The position numbers and the translations under genes are program-made. DNA of 55,774 nucleotides from Stagonosporopsis chrysanthemi (taxonomy: Eukaryota; Ascomycota; Dothideomycetes; Pleosporales; Didymellaceae): the NCBI GenBank assembly GCA_022560025.1, contig JAFISE010000168.1:9942-65715 (forward strand), given 5' to 3'. Below, piece by piece: positions 43,692-54,600 of this stretch. Position 1 is the stretch's first letter. Every line of letters starts with the position of its first letter. The notes beneath the pieces were generated by a model. It did not search any database. It worked only from the letters and a program-made list of their open reading frames with translations, and was not told the origin of the DNA.

Positions 43692-45645
43692 ATGTCGAAA
43701 CGCCGACGAAGCCTCAGCCTAAAGTCTTTGGATGATACAGCGGGCGGCGCCGAACCAGAAGTCATCGAGAAACGCGCGCGAATCACCGGCCCTATCTTTC
43801 GTGTCCATGAACTCAGTGCTATCGCAAAGGCAAATCCAGTTGGGCTCAATGATGAGCATCAGTATGTCCCAGAGGAAGAACTCTACCATCTCCTGAATCC
43901 TGATACCATAAAAAGGGCCCTCGGCCATAATGTGGTTCCCGATCTGGCGCAATACATTCTGGACAAGGCCCGGAAGACCTTTACGACTCTGTGTCTTGTA
44001 TTCGAGCTATCCGACGACTATCGCACCCAGGCTATGCTGGCCTTCATGGAGGCCGAGTTCAGGGATAAGGAGTTGTCATCTGAAACGTTCGTCGAATGTC
44101 AGGACGACTGTGAGGCAGTAACAACTACTTGTCGTCACTTTTTTCCGAGCCCAGAGCCGTGGAACTCAAATCACCTGTATACTTTTAACGAGCGACGCTG
44201 GCAATTTCTCGTTCCCAACTTTGACCACAAGGCCTTCCTACATGAGTTTCACCACCAGCAGAGACTACCATGGAGGAGCAGATTCATCGAGATCGTCATC
44301 AGCTCTGGAAATTTCAGCCAAGTCTCCTGCTTGAAAATGATTGGGCGGCATCAAAATCTACTCAACCCACGCAAACATGGGACGGTCATTGTGGCAGTGA
44401 AGACGTTGAAAGTACCAGATGATGTGATTAACTACAACATCGCCGACGAGTACTTCAGAGAAGCGAAGGCTCACGACCAACTCAACGAAAGGAGTGCACA
44501 CCTTATCAGGGGCATTGCTGCCTATCAGTTTGTGAACAAGGACACAAAGCACAATACCCACCACATGATCCTAGAATGGGCAGATGGTGGTAGTTTGCTC
44601 AGCTTCTGGCAGAACAACAGGGAGCCTCAGCTCGACCATAATGTTAAGCAGAGTCGTAGGAAGATCCAGGATCTTCTCAAGCAATTTCGAGGTCTCGCCG
44701 AAGCATTGGAGAGCATGCATTTTGGTACGGCTATTGTCACGGTTGAGGGCATCTCCTGCCTCACGTGCGGTTGCACCTCACCTCTAGTGAGACGAGGCTG
44801 CCTCTCCTGCACTAGCGCTGTTTACAGCTACCCATGTATACATACTGTTCGTAGCTTTGCACAATACAACCTCAGTTCAATCCTCAAATCTTCCCGCACT
44901 GCTTGCACTCACTGCGACAGCTATAGAAACGTCCGTGATCGAAACAGCTCACGAACCCCCCAAGAGCACGAACGGACATACCTCGCTACCAACCTTCCAG
45001 TTCACGGACGTGGAGGCCGAGGTTGTGATCGAAGGGTGTGAAACCGGATCGTATCCCTTTAGTTCTAATGACTTCGATCGCGTGGCAACGACCAAACCTG
45101 TAAGAAGAGACTCTGCTCTCAGAAATTCATTCACAGATTACTGGCGCCATGGGGACATCAAACCAGCAAATATCCTTCGCTTTCTCGACGAATGCCAAGG
45201 CACCGACTCGGACAATGTTCATGAACAGCAAGACCCTATGGATTTGGATAGTGTCGACGACCAGGAGCAGGCAGCGCAACTCGGTTTTTTGAAATTGGCA
45301 GATCTTGGGAGAGCACAACAACACTTGGAAAGGACTGCTCGGAGATGCACGATGGAAACGGAACGTTTTAGAACTCGGTGGTACGAGCCACCTGATCTCA
45401 ACCCTGACCTCGAACATCTATCGCAAGGGAAAATCTCGTGTTTATTCGACATCTGGTCGATGGGCTGTGTGTTCCTGGATGGACTCCTATGGATGTTCTA
45501 TGGCATGGGCGCCATTGAAGACTTCCAAGGGGAAGCCCAGACGAGCAGTGAGCGTTTCGAAGCCACTCTGTACTGGATCAAGACTGGTAATGGCAGTTAC
45601 AAGGTCGCAGTTTTAGGCCTATCTGCGCGTGCAGGCAGGCAATGA
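43692..45645 (+). pseudogene. Protein kinase gene, C-terminally truncated
   Basis: Exon 1 is 43692-44724 and exon 2 is probably 44876-45645 (151-bp intron, GTACGG donor, CTCAG acceptor; about 600 residues). A larger intron ending at 45,136 is also in frame and would remove an ~87-residue insert before the catalytic loop. The N-terminal ~190 residues are helical. The kinase part shows VAVKTL, MILEWADGGSL, RHGDIKPANILRF (HGD in place of HRD, frequent in fungal kinases of this type), LADLGRA in place of DFG, and FDIWSMGCVFLD of helix F. The frame then diverges into an unrelated ~10-residue tail and stops, so most of the C-lobe after helix F is missing. Transposon-like sequence begins about there. 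It may be expressed but is unlikely to fold as a complete kinase. Confidence 0.7.
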
Positions 45646-46600
45646 GCAGCTCAATTGCTTTATCCCAGAGAGCTTTCAATTGTACCTCCACGAGCTCGTT
45701 GTGTTGTTACTATTTCCCCTATTCTATTAGGGGTGAGGTGAAGCTGCTCCGTCTCATCGTGGCTGCGCGAAGCGTGGCGTTGTAGGGAAGTGAGAGCAAA
45801 CCTCACTTCACCAGGTCTGGCTGGCATATAATCAAGCTTCCCGCTCAATTTTAACCTTCTCTAGTTTAGTCAACTACTATAGCTGTAAGTATACCTCTCT
45901 TGCTGTTTCGCGCTTCTTGTCAACCTCTCAGAGGCTCTACTGGCCTCTAAACAGTCTTCTATCTCTTTCCAGCTCTATCTGAGTTGCTTATTTTTAGCTT
46001 AGTAGGTGTTGGTTTAGTTAGTTTAGGCGTTTGGGCGGTGTCCAATTGAGCTTCTAAGTGTCCTTTAGCCTTCTCTTTTGAACTTCTTAGCTAATTATAA
46101 ATAGAAGAAGCAATCCAAAGCTGCCTGTGCCGCGCGCACTGTGCCTGCTACTGCTGCCCGCGCTGCTGCCTGCGCTGCTGCTGCCCGCACTGCCGCCTTT
46201 ATTGCGGCTAGAGCTTGCGCACCTGGGCGCTGCTGCTCTGTCTTGCCTCTAGCCCTTTGGGGTTAGGATAATTGCGTGCGCGCGTCGTCCGCCGGCCCCA
46301 GGGGCTCAAAGAGCCCCTGGGCGCCTCTCGCGCCGCTCCTCCCTCTCCCTGCCTACTTTGCGCCCGCCATAGCGCCCGCTATAGCGCCCCTACCTGCTCT
46401 GCCTCTGCTGCTGCTGCTCTGCCACACGCTAGGAGCCTTGCAGGTTATCCCGTGTGAGCCGTGCGTTGACGCGCTGCTCGCCAGCAGCAGGGCAGCTCCG
46501 TGCTGCGACGCCGTTGGCGTCAGTCCTCAGGCCAAGCAGTGCGCCTGCTGCGCACAGGCTCACTCCTGTGTGCCTCTGTAGGTTATACTATACTGTTTAG
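45646..46600. other. Transposon-border region with GC-rich island
   Basis: Composition changes here. 45,646-46,100 is mixed; 46,110-46,590 is very GC-rich with GCTGC-type repeats (TGCTGCCCGCGCTGCTGCC) and little sign of RIP. A frame at 46,276-46,581 encodes ~101 residues with a Cys pattern near its end (CEPC ... CC ... CACC ... C) that could be a small zinc-binding relic. Probably part of a transposon or its flank; no clear element ends found. Confidence 0.4.
46297..46321. repeat. Perfect 11-bp inverted repeat, 3-nt loop
   Basis: CCCAGGGGCTC and its exact reverse complement flank AAA. It would form a very stable GC-rich hairpin in RNA or single-stranded DNA. It sits inside the GC-rich island just before the A+T-rich block. 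Confidence 0.9.
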
Positions 46601-46979
46601 AGCTTGTGAACTTAGGACTAATTGCTTGTAGTCATGACGTTCTTGAGCCTCCAGGCATAGAGCTTATGAACAAGCTGCTAGCCAACAGCAGCGTGACTAC
46701 CCTAGTATACACTTTCCTATATTGCTTTGTAAACGTATAGCTAACAAGCTTGTAGCGCGTTACTAAGCTGCGTGGCGCTATCAGAGTCCTGAAGGACCTA
46801 ATTAGGGATAGTTACTACTAGTAGTCGTCCTAGTTAGGTCTAATAGAGGCTCTAGTAGTAAGCTTGTCACTACTGCTAGGCGCGCTCGTAAGAGCCACCG
46901 TAGGAAGACGCAGCCTGCATCTAGCAAGTCGCTAAATCCCTAGCAAGCTGCTTACTAGTTACTAAGCTTTGCCTCAGGG

Positions 46980-48778
46980 GAAGGGTTTGTCCTCCTTACA
47001 CAATTAAGTAATCTTCTCTTTGCTTATCAACTTGCTCTTTTCCTGTAATATGTTGTGTAAGTTAAGGTAACTAACAAAACGCTTATATAACTGCCTAGGG
47101 AGCAGCTTTGTAAGCTTGTTAGCAGGCATCTTACTTGTTTTTAAATAACAAATTTTAAAGCTACTCTTAGCGTGCTCTTGTTTAAGCTACATATTTTGTA
47201 TGTCTATATAGCGCAGCTAAGTAGTAAGTTACTTACTTTCTTCTATAACTAGCCTTATTATTTGCTAATTGTTATAGAAGATCTCCTAAGCTACTCTTAG
47301 GTCAAGCTAAAGCTTAGTAAGAAAGCGTTTAAGAGCAATACTTTCTTTTGCTACCTGCTTTAAAGCTAATAACTCTGCCTTAGTAGTTAAGGTAGTTACT
47401 ATAGCTTGCTAGGCTGCCTTCTATATAAATAGACCTCTAAAAAGCTATATAATATAGCTCTAAGATAATTATTAAGTTTTATAATTATTAGCAAATAAGG
47501 CATCTCTATAAATAAGCAGCTAGCTGCTTTTATAAGCTCTATACTTTATACTTAAGTGCTTAGTTTAATATAAGTAGCTAATTACTTAATTAGCTGCTTT
47601 AAAGTAAGCTTCTTTTAAGTTAGTAAGGTAGTATAATAGCTAGGAAGCAGCATAGGCTATATCTAGGCAGATTATTAATACTATATACAGTATACTCTTA
47701 ATATACTCTTAGTAAGCCTTAATCTCTTGTTTTAAAGCTTCTCTAGTATGTTTAGTAAGCTTTTTAATTAGAAATAAGACAATTAGAAAGTGTCTATTTC
47801 TAGCAATACTAAACCTAGTTGCTACCTTGTTAATATAAGAGTTGTGCACTAGTATTATAGTACTAGCAGCTTAATTATAGATTATTCTAATCTCTAAGAA
47901 CTATTTTATATTACTATAGTCTTTTATATAATATTTTACTTATAATAAGCTTATAAGCTTTATAGCTATAGCTTTGTTATCTTTGTAGAAAGCAAGTAGA
48001 ATATTGTCTATATAAAATAGTAGTACTATATAGTGTTCTAGGTTAAAGAATAAGTATAGCTTTTTTTCTTAATACTATTAAACTAAGCTTCTAGAAAGTA
48101 GCTAACAGCTCTTAGTACTATAGAAGTAGAGAATTACGCAGCTTATACAGTACTTGTAAGAGCTTTATATACTTTCTAAGTTTAGTAAACTTATTAAGTA
48201 GCTTATAGAGCACACTAGGTTAGCTTATATAGCTTGCGTATAAAAACGCACTAGAAATATTATACTAATAGAGCTTTAGGCTAAAGTATGTAGCAATTGC
48301 TATTATAGTATAAAATAAGCGCACAGTAAGTATTATAGTATAAGTTAAGTTATTAATTTCTTTGCCTAGAGATCTTTATATATATAAATCTTTGCTTTGT
48401 ACTTAAGAAAATAGCTGTCTTTATTAAACTTGTATATAAAGACTTATTTAAGTAGCAAAAGTCTTAGTAAGAAGCTTAGCTTATCTATCTCTATCTAGGT
48501 TTTAAGCAGTATTAGCTAGAAAATCTCTTTCTTAGCTACTTGCTTGTATAGAGCTTTAAGTAAGTAGTTAGTAAGATCTTTTTATTTTGTTAGAGGTAGA
48601 AAGAGCTTGTTATAGTATATATACTGCTTGTTTTTCTTTTTAAAGTTAAGAGCTAAGGCAGCTATTACTACGTGTATAGTAATAAGCTTTTTATACTACT
48701 TTTCTTATTTGTTTATATAGTTAAACAAAGGTTAGAGTATTTATAAGTAGCTTTCTACTCTATAGAGTAGATTAATTA
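46980..48778 (-). mobile_element. Ty1/copia retrotransposon relic (RT-RNase H)
   Basis: Read on the minus strand, a copia-type reverse transcriptase core is visible at about 48,034-47,990 as LLFYIDNILLA, where YVDD is expected. Copia RNase H follows at about 47,401-47,349 (TTLTTKAELLALKQVA). Both are surrounded by stop codons. The second catalytic Asp of YxDD has become Asn. Upstream integrase and gag parts are not clearly present before 48,779, so the element is 5'-truncated or interrupted there. The 3' end and LTR are not resolved; boundaries are approximate. Confidence 0.65.
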
Positions 48779-49023
48779 CTGTCACAAGCTCAGCTAGTTA
48801 GCTTGAGCTTGATCAGATGGCTCACCCATGAGGTGCTCGTTCGTTTGGCTTACTACTGAGAAGCTCCGAGCTTCTCGCTTGAGTACTCACGTGCGCGGCT
48901 TGGCCACAAACACGTGACTACTGAATATTTCCTTTGTATATAATGACATCTCGTCTGATCTATAGTAAAGGTACTGATCAATCAATTCGATCACCGGAGT
49001 AGAGTCCCACAAGCTCGATAACA
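48779..49023. mobile_element. Solo LTR-like segment, little RIP
   Basis: 245 bp starts (C)TGTCAC and ends GATAACA, with short inverted ends TGT...ACA. It contains a TATATAAT box near 48,940, CACGTG-like boxes and a G+C content close to 50%, in strong contrast to both flanks. TAATTA occurs directly on each side (48,773-48,778 and 49,024-49,029) and may be a target-site duplication, although such A+T words are common here. It separates the minus-strand copia relic from the plus-strand gypsy relic. A solo LTR from a younger insertion is the simplest reading; an internal MITE-like element is the alternative. Confidence 0.5.
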
Positions 49024-51387
49024 TAATTATATTCAAGAGTAATAAGCCTATATAAATAGAAATAGATACCTTAGATTTAGTATTAAGAGTATATATTATA
49101 CAGGAAAAAGATAGATAATAGCACTTAATTGCCTACTACTTACGCAAGTTTTTAGAGCTAGAAGAACAATATAATATGTATAATAAAAAACTATTAGCAA
49201 TTATCTTAGCCTTAGAATATTAGCAAGTATATACAGAAAGCTGTTTAGAATTTATAATCTATACTAATTACAAGAACCTAGTATACTTTACTACTACTAA
49301 GGTCTTAAATAAGTAACAAGTAAAATAGTTAGAGATACTAAGACAGTATAAGTGTAAGATACTGTACACTCTAAGCAAAGACAATAGTAGAGTAGACGCC
49401 TTTAGCTAAAGACACAACTTTGCAAGCAAAAAAACAATTAATAAAGCTGCTATTTTAAGAATTAATAAAGACAGATCTCTAGGACTATTATAACAGCTTA
49501 ACTTAATTATACAAGTTTAAAAGAAACAATATATACTAACTTAAGTACTAGACAAATTATAAACAAAGATTATAAAAGATTACTATAACAATATATTTTA
49601 TAGATACCTAGGAATTACACGTACTAAAAAACTTATTAGACAATACTATAAGTTTTCTAATATAAAAGACAAGGTTACTAAGTATATTAAGAACTATGTT
49701 ACTTACTAGCAGAACAAGCACAGTATATATATAAAATACAAAGAAATGCAAGTAATAAAGCTACTAATAGTACTATAGATAAATATTACAATAGATTTTA
49801 TTACACAGCTACCTATATCTAAGAACCTTATTATAGACTATAAATATAATTTAATATTTATAGTAGTAGATAGATTTATAAAAGCTGCTAAGTTTGTGCC
49901 TTTCTAATATAGCTATACTGCAGAGCAGCTTGTACAAGTGTTTCTAGACAAGATTATTTAAGACTATAGTATTCTTAAATCAATTATTAGTAATAGAGAC
50001 AAGCTCTTTATATTAAACTTTTAGACAATATTCTTTGTAGAAGTAGAAACTAAGAAGAAGCTTTTAACAGCCTATTATCTGCAGACAGACAGATAAATAG
50101 AACAAGTAAACTAGATAATAGAAATATATCTTTAAATATACTGCAATTAGCAGCAGAACAACTAGGTTTTACTCTTACTTATAGTACAAATTGTATACAA
50201 CAACAAGAAATTAAAAGCAACAAGCTATATGCTGTTCTTTGCTAGCTATAGACAATATCTAAATCTCTTTACACAAAGCCTTAAAAGTAATATCTAAACA
50301 AAGTTAGCAATATCCTTAGTATAGAGACTAAAGAAAGTACACTAGAAATTACTTAACAATATTGCTAAAGCTTAGTTATAAGCAATCTCTTACACAAATT
50401 AGAAAAGAAAAAACAGTACCTTAGCTAAAAGAAAAGGATAAAGTGTATCTTCTTATAAAAAACCTACACACACAAAGACTAACAAAGAAGCTAGATAAAG
50501 TTAAAGTTAGACTATTTTTTATTTTAAAGTAGATTAGCCTAGTTAACTACTAACTAGACCTACTAAAAGATACAAAGATCTACCTAGTGTTCAATATATT
50601 GCTATTAGAACTAGCTAACCTAAGAACGCTGACTTAGAAAGACTTCTATTACTAAGCTAATAGCAATAACAAGTAGAAAGTTAAGAAAATTATAAAACAT
50701 TGCAAAAAAAGTTGCAATAATAAGTACTTAGTTAAATAGTTAGAATACTTAGAGTTAGAAAGTATATAAAAGCTAAGTACAAACCTTATAAACTACTGCT
50801 AGCTAGTATAGAAGTACTATAGTTAGCTATAGACTCTTTAATAAGACTTATAGCACTCTAAGTTATTAGAGAGGTATATATTCTAATAGACGCAGCTAGA
50901 CAATTAACTTCTTTAGCTAAATCTAGCTTACCTAACTTAATTATCTTATTTGCTAAATCTAGCGCTTTATACTGCGCGTAATCTTTAGCCTGTTTTAGAA
51001 TTTTCTTATTCTATAATAACTGTGCAATTATAGTTGCTAGCAATATCTTGTTATCTTTAACCTTCTTCCTATACTCCTTGCAAGTACAATCTAACAACTC
51101 TTAAGACATATTTATACATAGCTTGCCTGCCTTAGTGTACTTAGTACACTTTATCTAATTTAGAGTATTTAGTATAATATAGCACTTGTAGCCTTTAAAA
51201 AACAATAGTTATAAGAAACTTTAGACAGTGTATTAGCTTATTAAATTTCTAAGCTAAGTTAAAGGTTGTAAACATAAGAAGATATCTTAACTTACTAGAT
51301 TACTAGATAAAGAGAAGCTTTAGCTTTATATAAACCTAGTTACTTGTTACGTAGTTTAAAGACAAACTAGATAAGAAGAAGAAGTAG
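49024..51387 (+). mobile_element. Ty3/gypsy chromovirus relic A (RNase H-integrase-chromodomain)
   Basis: The relic begins abruptly within RNase H (ELLAI-type block readable as KKLLAIILALEY near 49,180, then YTNYKNLVYFTTTKVLN). An integrase follows, with zinc-finger Cys and His positions now Tyr (NYVTYQQNK near 49,700). The core is readable (VVDRFIKAAKFVPF near 49,865; the TDGQTER-type segment as TDRQIEQVNQ near 50,090). The integrase C-terminus (near 50,530-50,610) and a chromodomain-like segment (50,722-50,814, KYLVK...LEYLELES) follow, with both expected Trp codons now stops. 50,830-51,387 is probably non-coding 3' sequence. RT, protease and gag are missing on the left, where the LTR-like segment adjoins. 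It is ~85-90% similar to copy B by eye. Confidence 0.8.
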
Positions 51388-51685
51388 TGTTACAATCCTG
51401 TAAAGAATACAGCACAGTGTAATAAGTAACTAACTAGAATTCTAACAAGAGCTAGGGGTTAAGGTATAAGACAAAGTAATTACAGGTTATGTAACTTGCT
51501 TATTAATAAGCACGCACAGACTATTGCTTGTTAATAAGTATAATACAATTCTGCTTGTTAACAAGCAACTATAACTATATTTTATTAGACTAACTTTAGT
51601 TACTTATTAATAAGTATTTTATAGTTATAGTATATAGCATAGTAGGAATGTAAACTCTTATAGTTTGTGTTTGACCTAAGTAACA
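51388..51685 (+). mobile_element. LTR of the gypsy element (shared by A and B)
   Basis: 298 bp begins TGTTAC and ends GTAACA, perfect 6-bp inverted ends. It lies after the chromodomain of copy A and before the gag region of copy B. Just inside copy B, TTATTAGATC (about 51,692-51,702) could be a RIP-altered initiator-Met tRNA primer-binding site. Only one LTR is visible between the two copies, so it seems to serve as the 3' LTR of A and the 5' LTR of B. Confidence 0.55.
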
Positions 51686-54600
51686 ATCTAAGTTATTAGA
51701 TCTTAACCTTAACCTTTAAGCTAGACAGTCTACTCTGTACTACTTATTATTACCCCTGCTTTTAAGACAGATAGATAGTATCTATACTTTTTACTGCAAC
51801 TTTCTTTTAGCTTCCTGTTACTGTATTTATCTTTAAGAACTAATTAAATAGTACTTACAAGCTTTGCTTAAAGTACAACCTTAATACTAACACTAACTAA
51901 GACAATACTACTCTACTTACTATGTTTTAATAAAGCCTTAAGCTAAGAGTTAAAAAAGAACTAATATACAGCAGTATACAGCTTAATACTCTTAATATAC
52001 TTATTTAAAAAACTATTAATATTAATAACTAACTCTATAAACTTAACTAAGAGCTTAGTTATAAAATTTGTAACAGCTAATAAAACACATTTACTACCTA
52101 ACAATGCTAGCTCTAGAAAGAAAATAACAAATTTTAATATAGGCAATGTAAAGAATAATATCTACTTAATACTTTACAACGTGTTTATATAAGAACTAGT
52201 AACTACTATAGCTCTAAAGCTATAGACTTCTCTAATCTTAACAAAAGACCTAAGTATTAGAACTATAAGAACAAAAGTAGTAAAGAAAGTAACAAGCCTT
52301 TAGTAACTTATTATAGCTATAGTAAACAAGGCTACTATGCTAAAGACTGCTAAAGCAAGAACAAAGTTACGCAGCAGCTTAATATACTTACTAGCAAGAT
52401 AGACTCTGCTAATGCTAGTAAATAGAAAATACTTACTAAAGACATAGAATATCTTAAAGAAGACTCTAAGACAGGATCTAAGACAGATAATAGATATATT
52501 ATACTTGATAAGGACTAACAAAGTGTTTAAAGCAGAGTACTTATACTGTATAAGCTTAACAAGGTTATACACTAACTAGCACAGCAAGCTAAGAATATAT
52601 ACTAAAACCTAGCGTTTAAAGAAAACTATAATAAAATAATCTAAGTCTTAGACTAATAACTAGAAGAATAAAAACACTAGACTAGTATTGCTAACTACAA
52701 GTCTAACAAACGTATAGCACACAACAAAGCAGTATACAACTAGAAGTATACTTATAATAATAATATACTTAATATTATAGATAACAAGCTTAAAGTAGCT
52801 TGTATTAAGTTGTAGAAGTTACTTTAGCAACTCTCTACTAACTATACTAATACTATAACTTAAACCTAGATAATAATACCTTCTTAAGTTTGCAAGAACT
52901 ATAAGAACGCCTTAGTATCTATCTACTAGCTCCTAAAAACGCAAGACAAATAGCAAGTAGAATAGTTTAATAAATACTACTGTAATAATTACACTACAAC
53001 TGCTAAACTAAGACAATATAGTAAGGATATATATAGCCTAGATAAGCTTAACTTTAACAAGGCTCTAGCACAACGTAGCAGCCTGCTACTAATATACACA
53101 CTAGACTTACAGAACTTATAATACTTTACTACTACGTAGACTATATATAGTAATAATAGCTGCGTAATATACTATAAAGACAAGCTCTATAGTAGATATT
53201 TTTCTAGCACTAAATACAAGTATTACAAGAAATAGTATTAATATACTAATAATATATATAAAACTTGCCTCTAGAATAAATAATAATAGAAATACTTCTT
53301 AAGAGAAAAGACAACACAATATATATACTTAAAATAGTTACTAGTTAATAAATACTGCTTAAACCTATATTAGCAATAATGCTTATACTAAGACTGCAAG
53401 CTTTATAAAGAAGCTAAGATATAGAATAGATTTCTTAACTTATATAAAATAGATAGTAAAGAAGAGCCTTTTTTAGATACACACTAATATTAAGTACTAG
53501 AGATTAATCTATTAATTCTATTAAAACTAATTACTTTATTAGAATCTTTGTTGTGCTAAATAGCTAACAGAAAATAGTAATAGTAGACTTAGAAGTACAA
53601 GAAAATTATATGTCTTAAGCTGCTATTAATTATATAGGCATAATAAAGTAAAGAAAGAATAAACTATACTCTTTATAAGTTACTAACAAAGAAGTAATAC
53701 TAGGAGAATCTTTAGTAACCTATAAAGTAGTACTATAACTTCTAAGAATATAAGATTACTATAAGTTAATAACCTTAGATATATTAGGTATAGCTACCTA
53801 TACTGTTATATTAAGGCTGCTATAGTTATAATGTTATAACTTATAGATAGATTAAACACATAGTAAGTTAACACTGCAAAGAGACTGTGTCTGTAGTATA
53901 TTATAGTTAAAGCTTCTAAGAGCCTTAGAGCAGCTAAGAGATAAAAAAAAGATTAGTAATATTCTTTTAACTAAGACACACTAAACACAAGCAGTTAACT
54001 ACATAGAGACTAACTAGCTCTTAGCTTACAAAGTAATAGTTAAAGAGAAAAGTACACTTCTTGCTATTTTTAATATATATAGACAGTATGTACAGATATT
54101 TAAAGAAGAGCTTACAGCAAAAGCTCTGCCTAAGTATAAGCCCTAGAATTACAAGATTAAGCTCTAGGAAGAAAAGCAACTAACTTTTAAGCTAATATAT
54201 TAGTTATTAGAGAAGAAACTTAATATACTATATAAGTATATTATAGAGAACCTTAAAAAAGAATTTATTAGACAATTAGAATTATCTGCCAAGTACTCTG
54301 TTCTATTTATACTAAAGAAAGATAGTAAGCTATAACTTTGTATTAACTTTAGAAAGCTTAGTAATATTACAATTAAGAATTAGTATCTTCTACCTAATAT
54401 AGCAGAACTACAAGACTAATTACAAGAAGCTTAGTACTTTACTATGCTAGATTTAAAAAGAGCATGTAACCTTATCTATATAAAGAAAAGTAAAGAATAG
54501 AAGATAGTATTTAAGATATAATATAGACTCTATAAGTACCTAGTTATGCTGTTTAGTCTAACAAACGTACTAGCTACGTGCTAGGAGTTGATTAACAACG

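Noticed and set aside
44725..45136. Single 412-bp intron model for the truncated kinase
   Set aside because: It is in frame, but a 151-bp intron retains coding-like sequence before the catalytic loop, a place where related kinases carry inserts; kept as the alternative.
45730..45815. Possible terminal inverted repeat (GGTGAGGTGAAG / CTCACTTCACC)
   Set aside because: The two arms match only with mismatches and no element structure is evident between them.
46276..46581. Calling the Cys-rich 101-codon frame a gene
   Set aside because: It lies in a repeat-rich transposon border and much of it is GCTGC repeat; noted only as part of the island.
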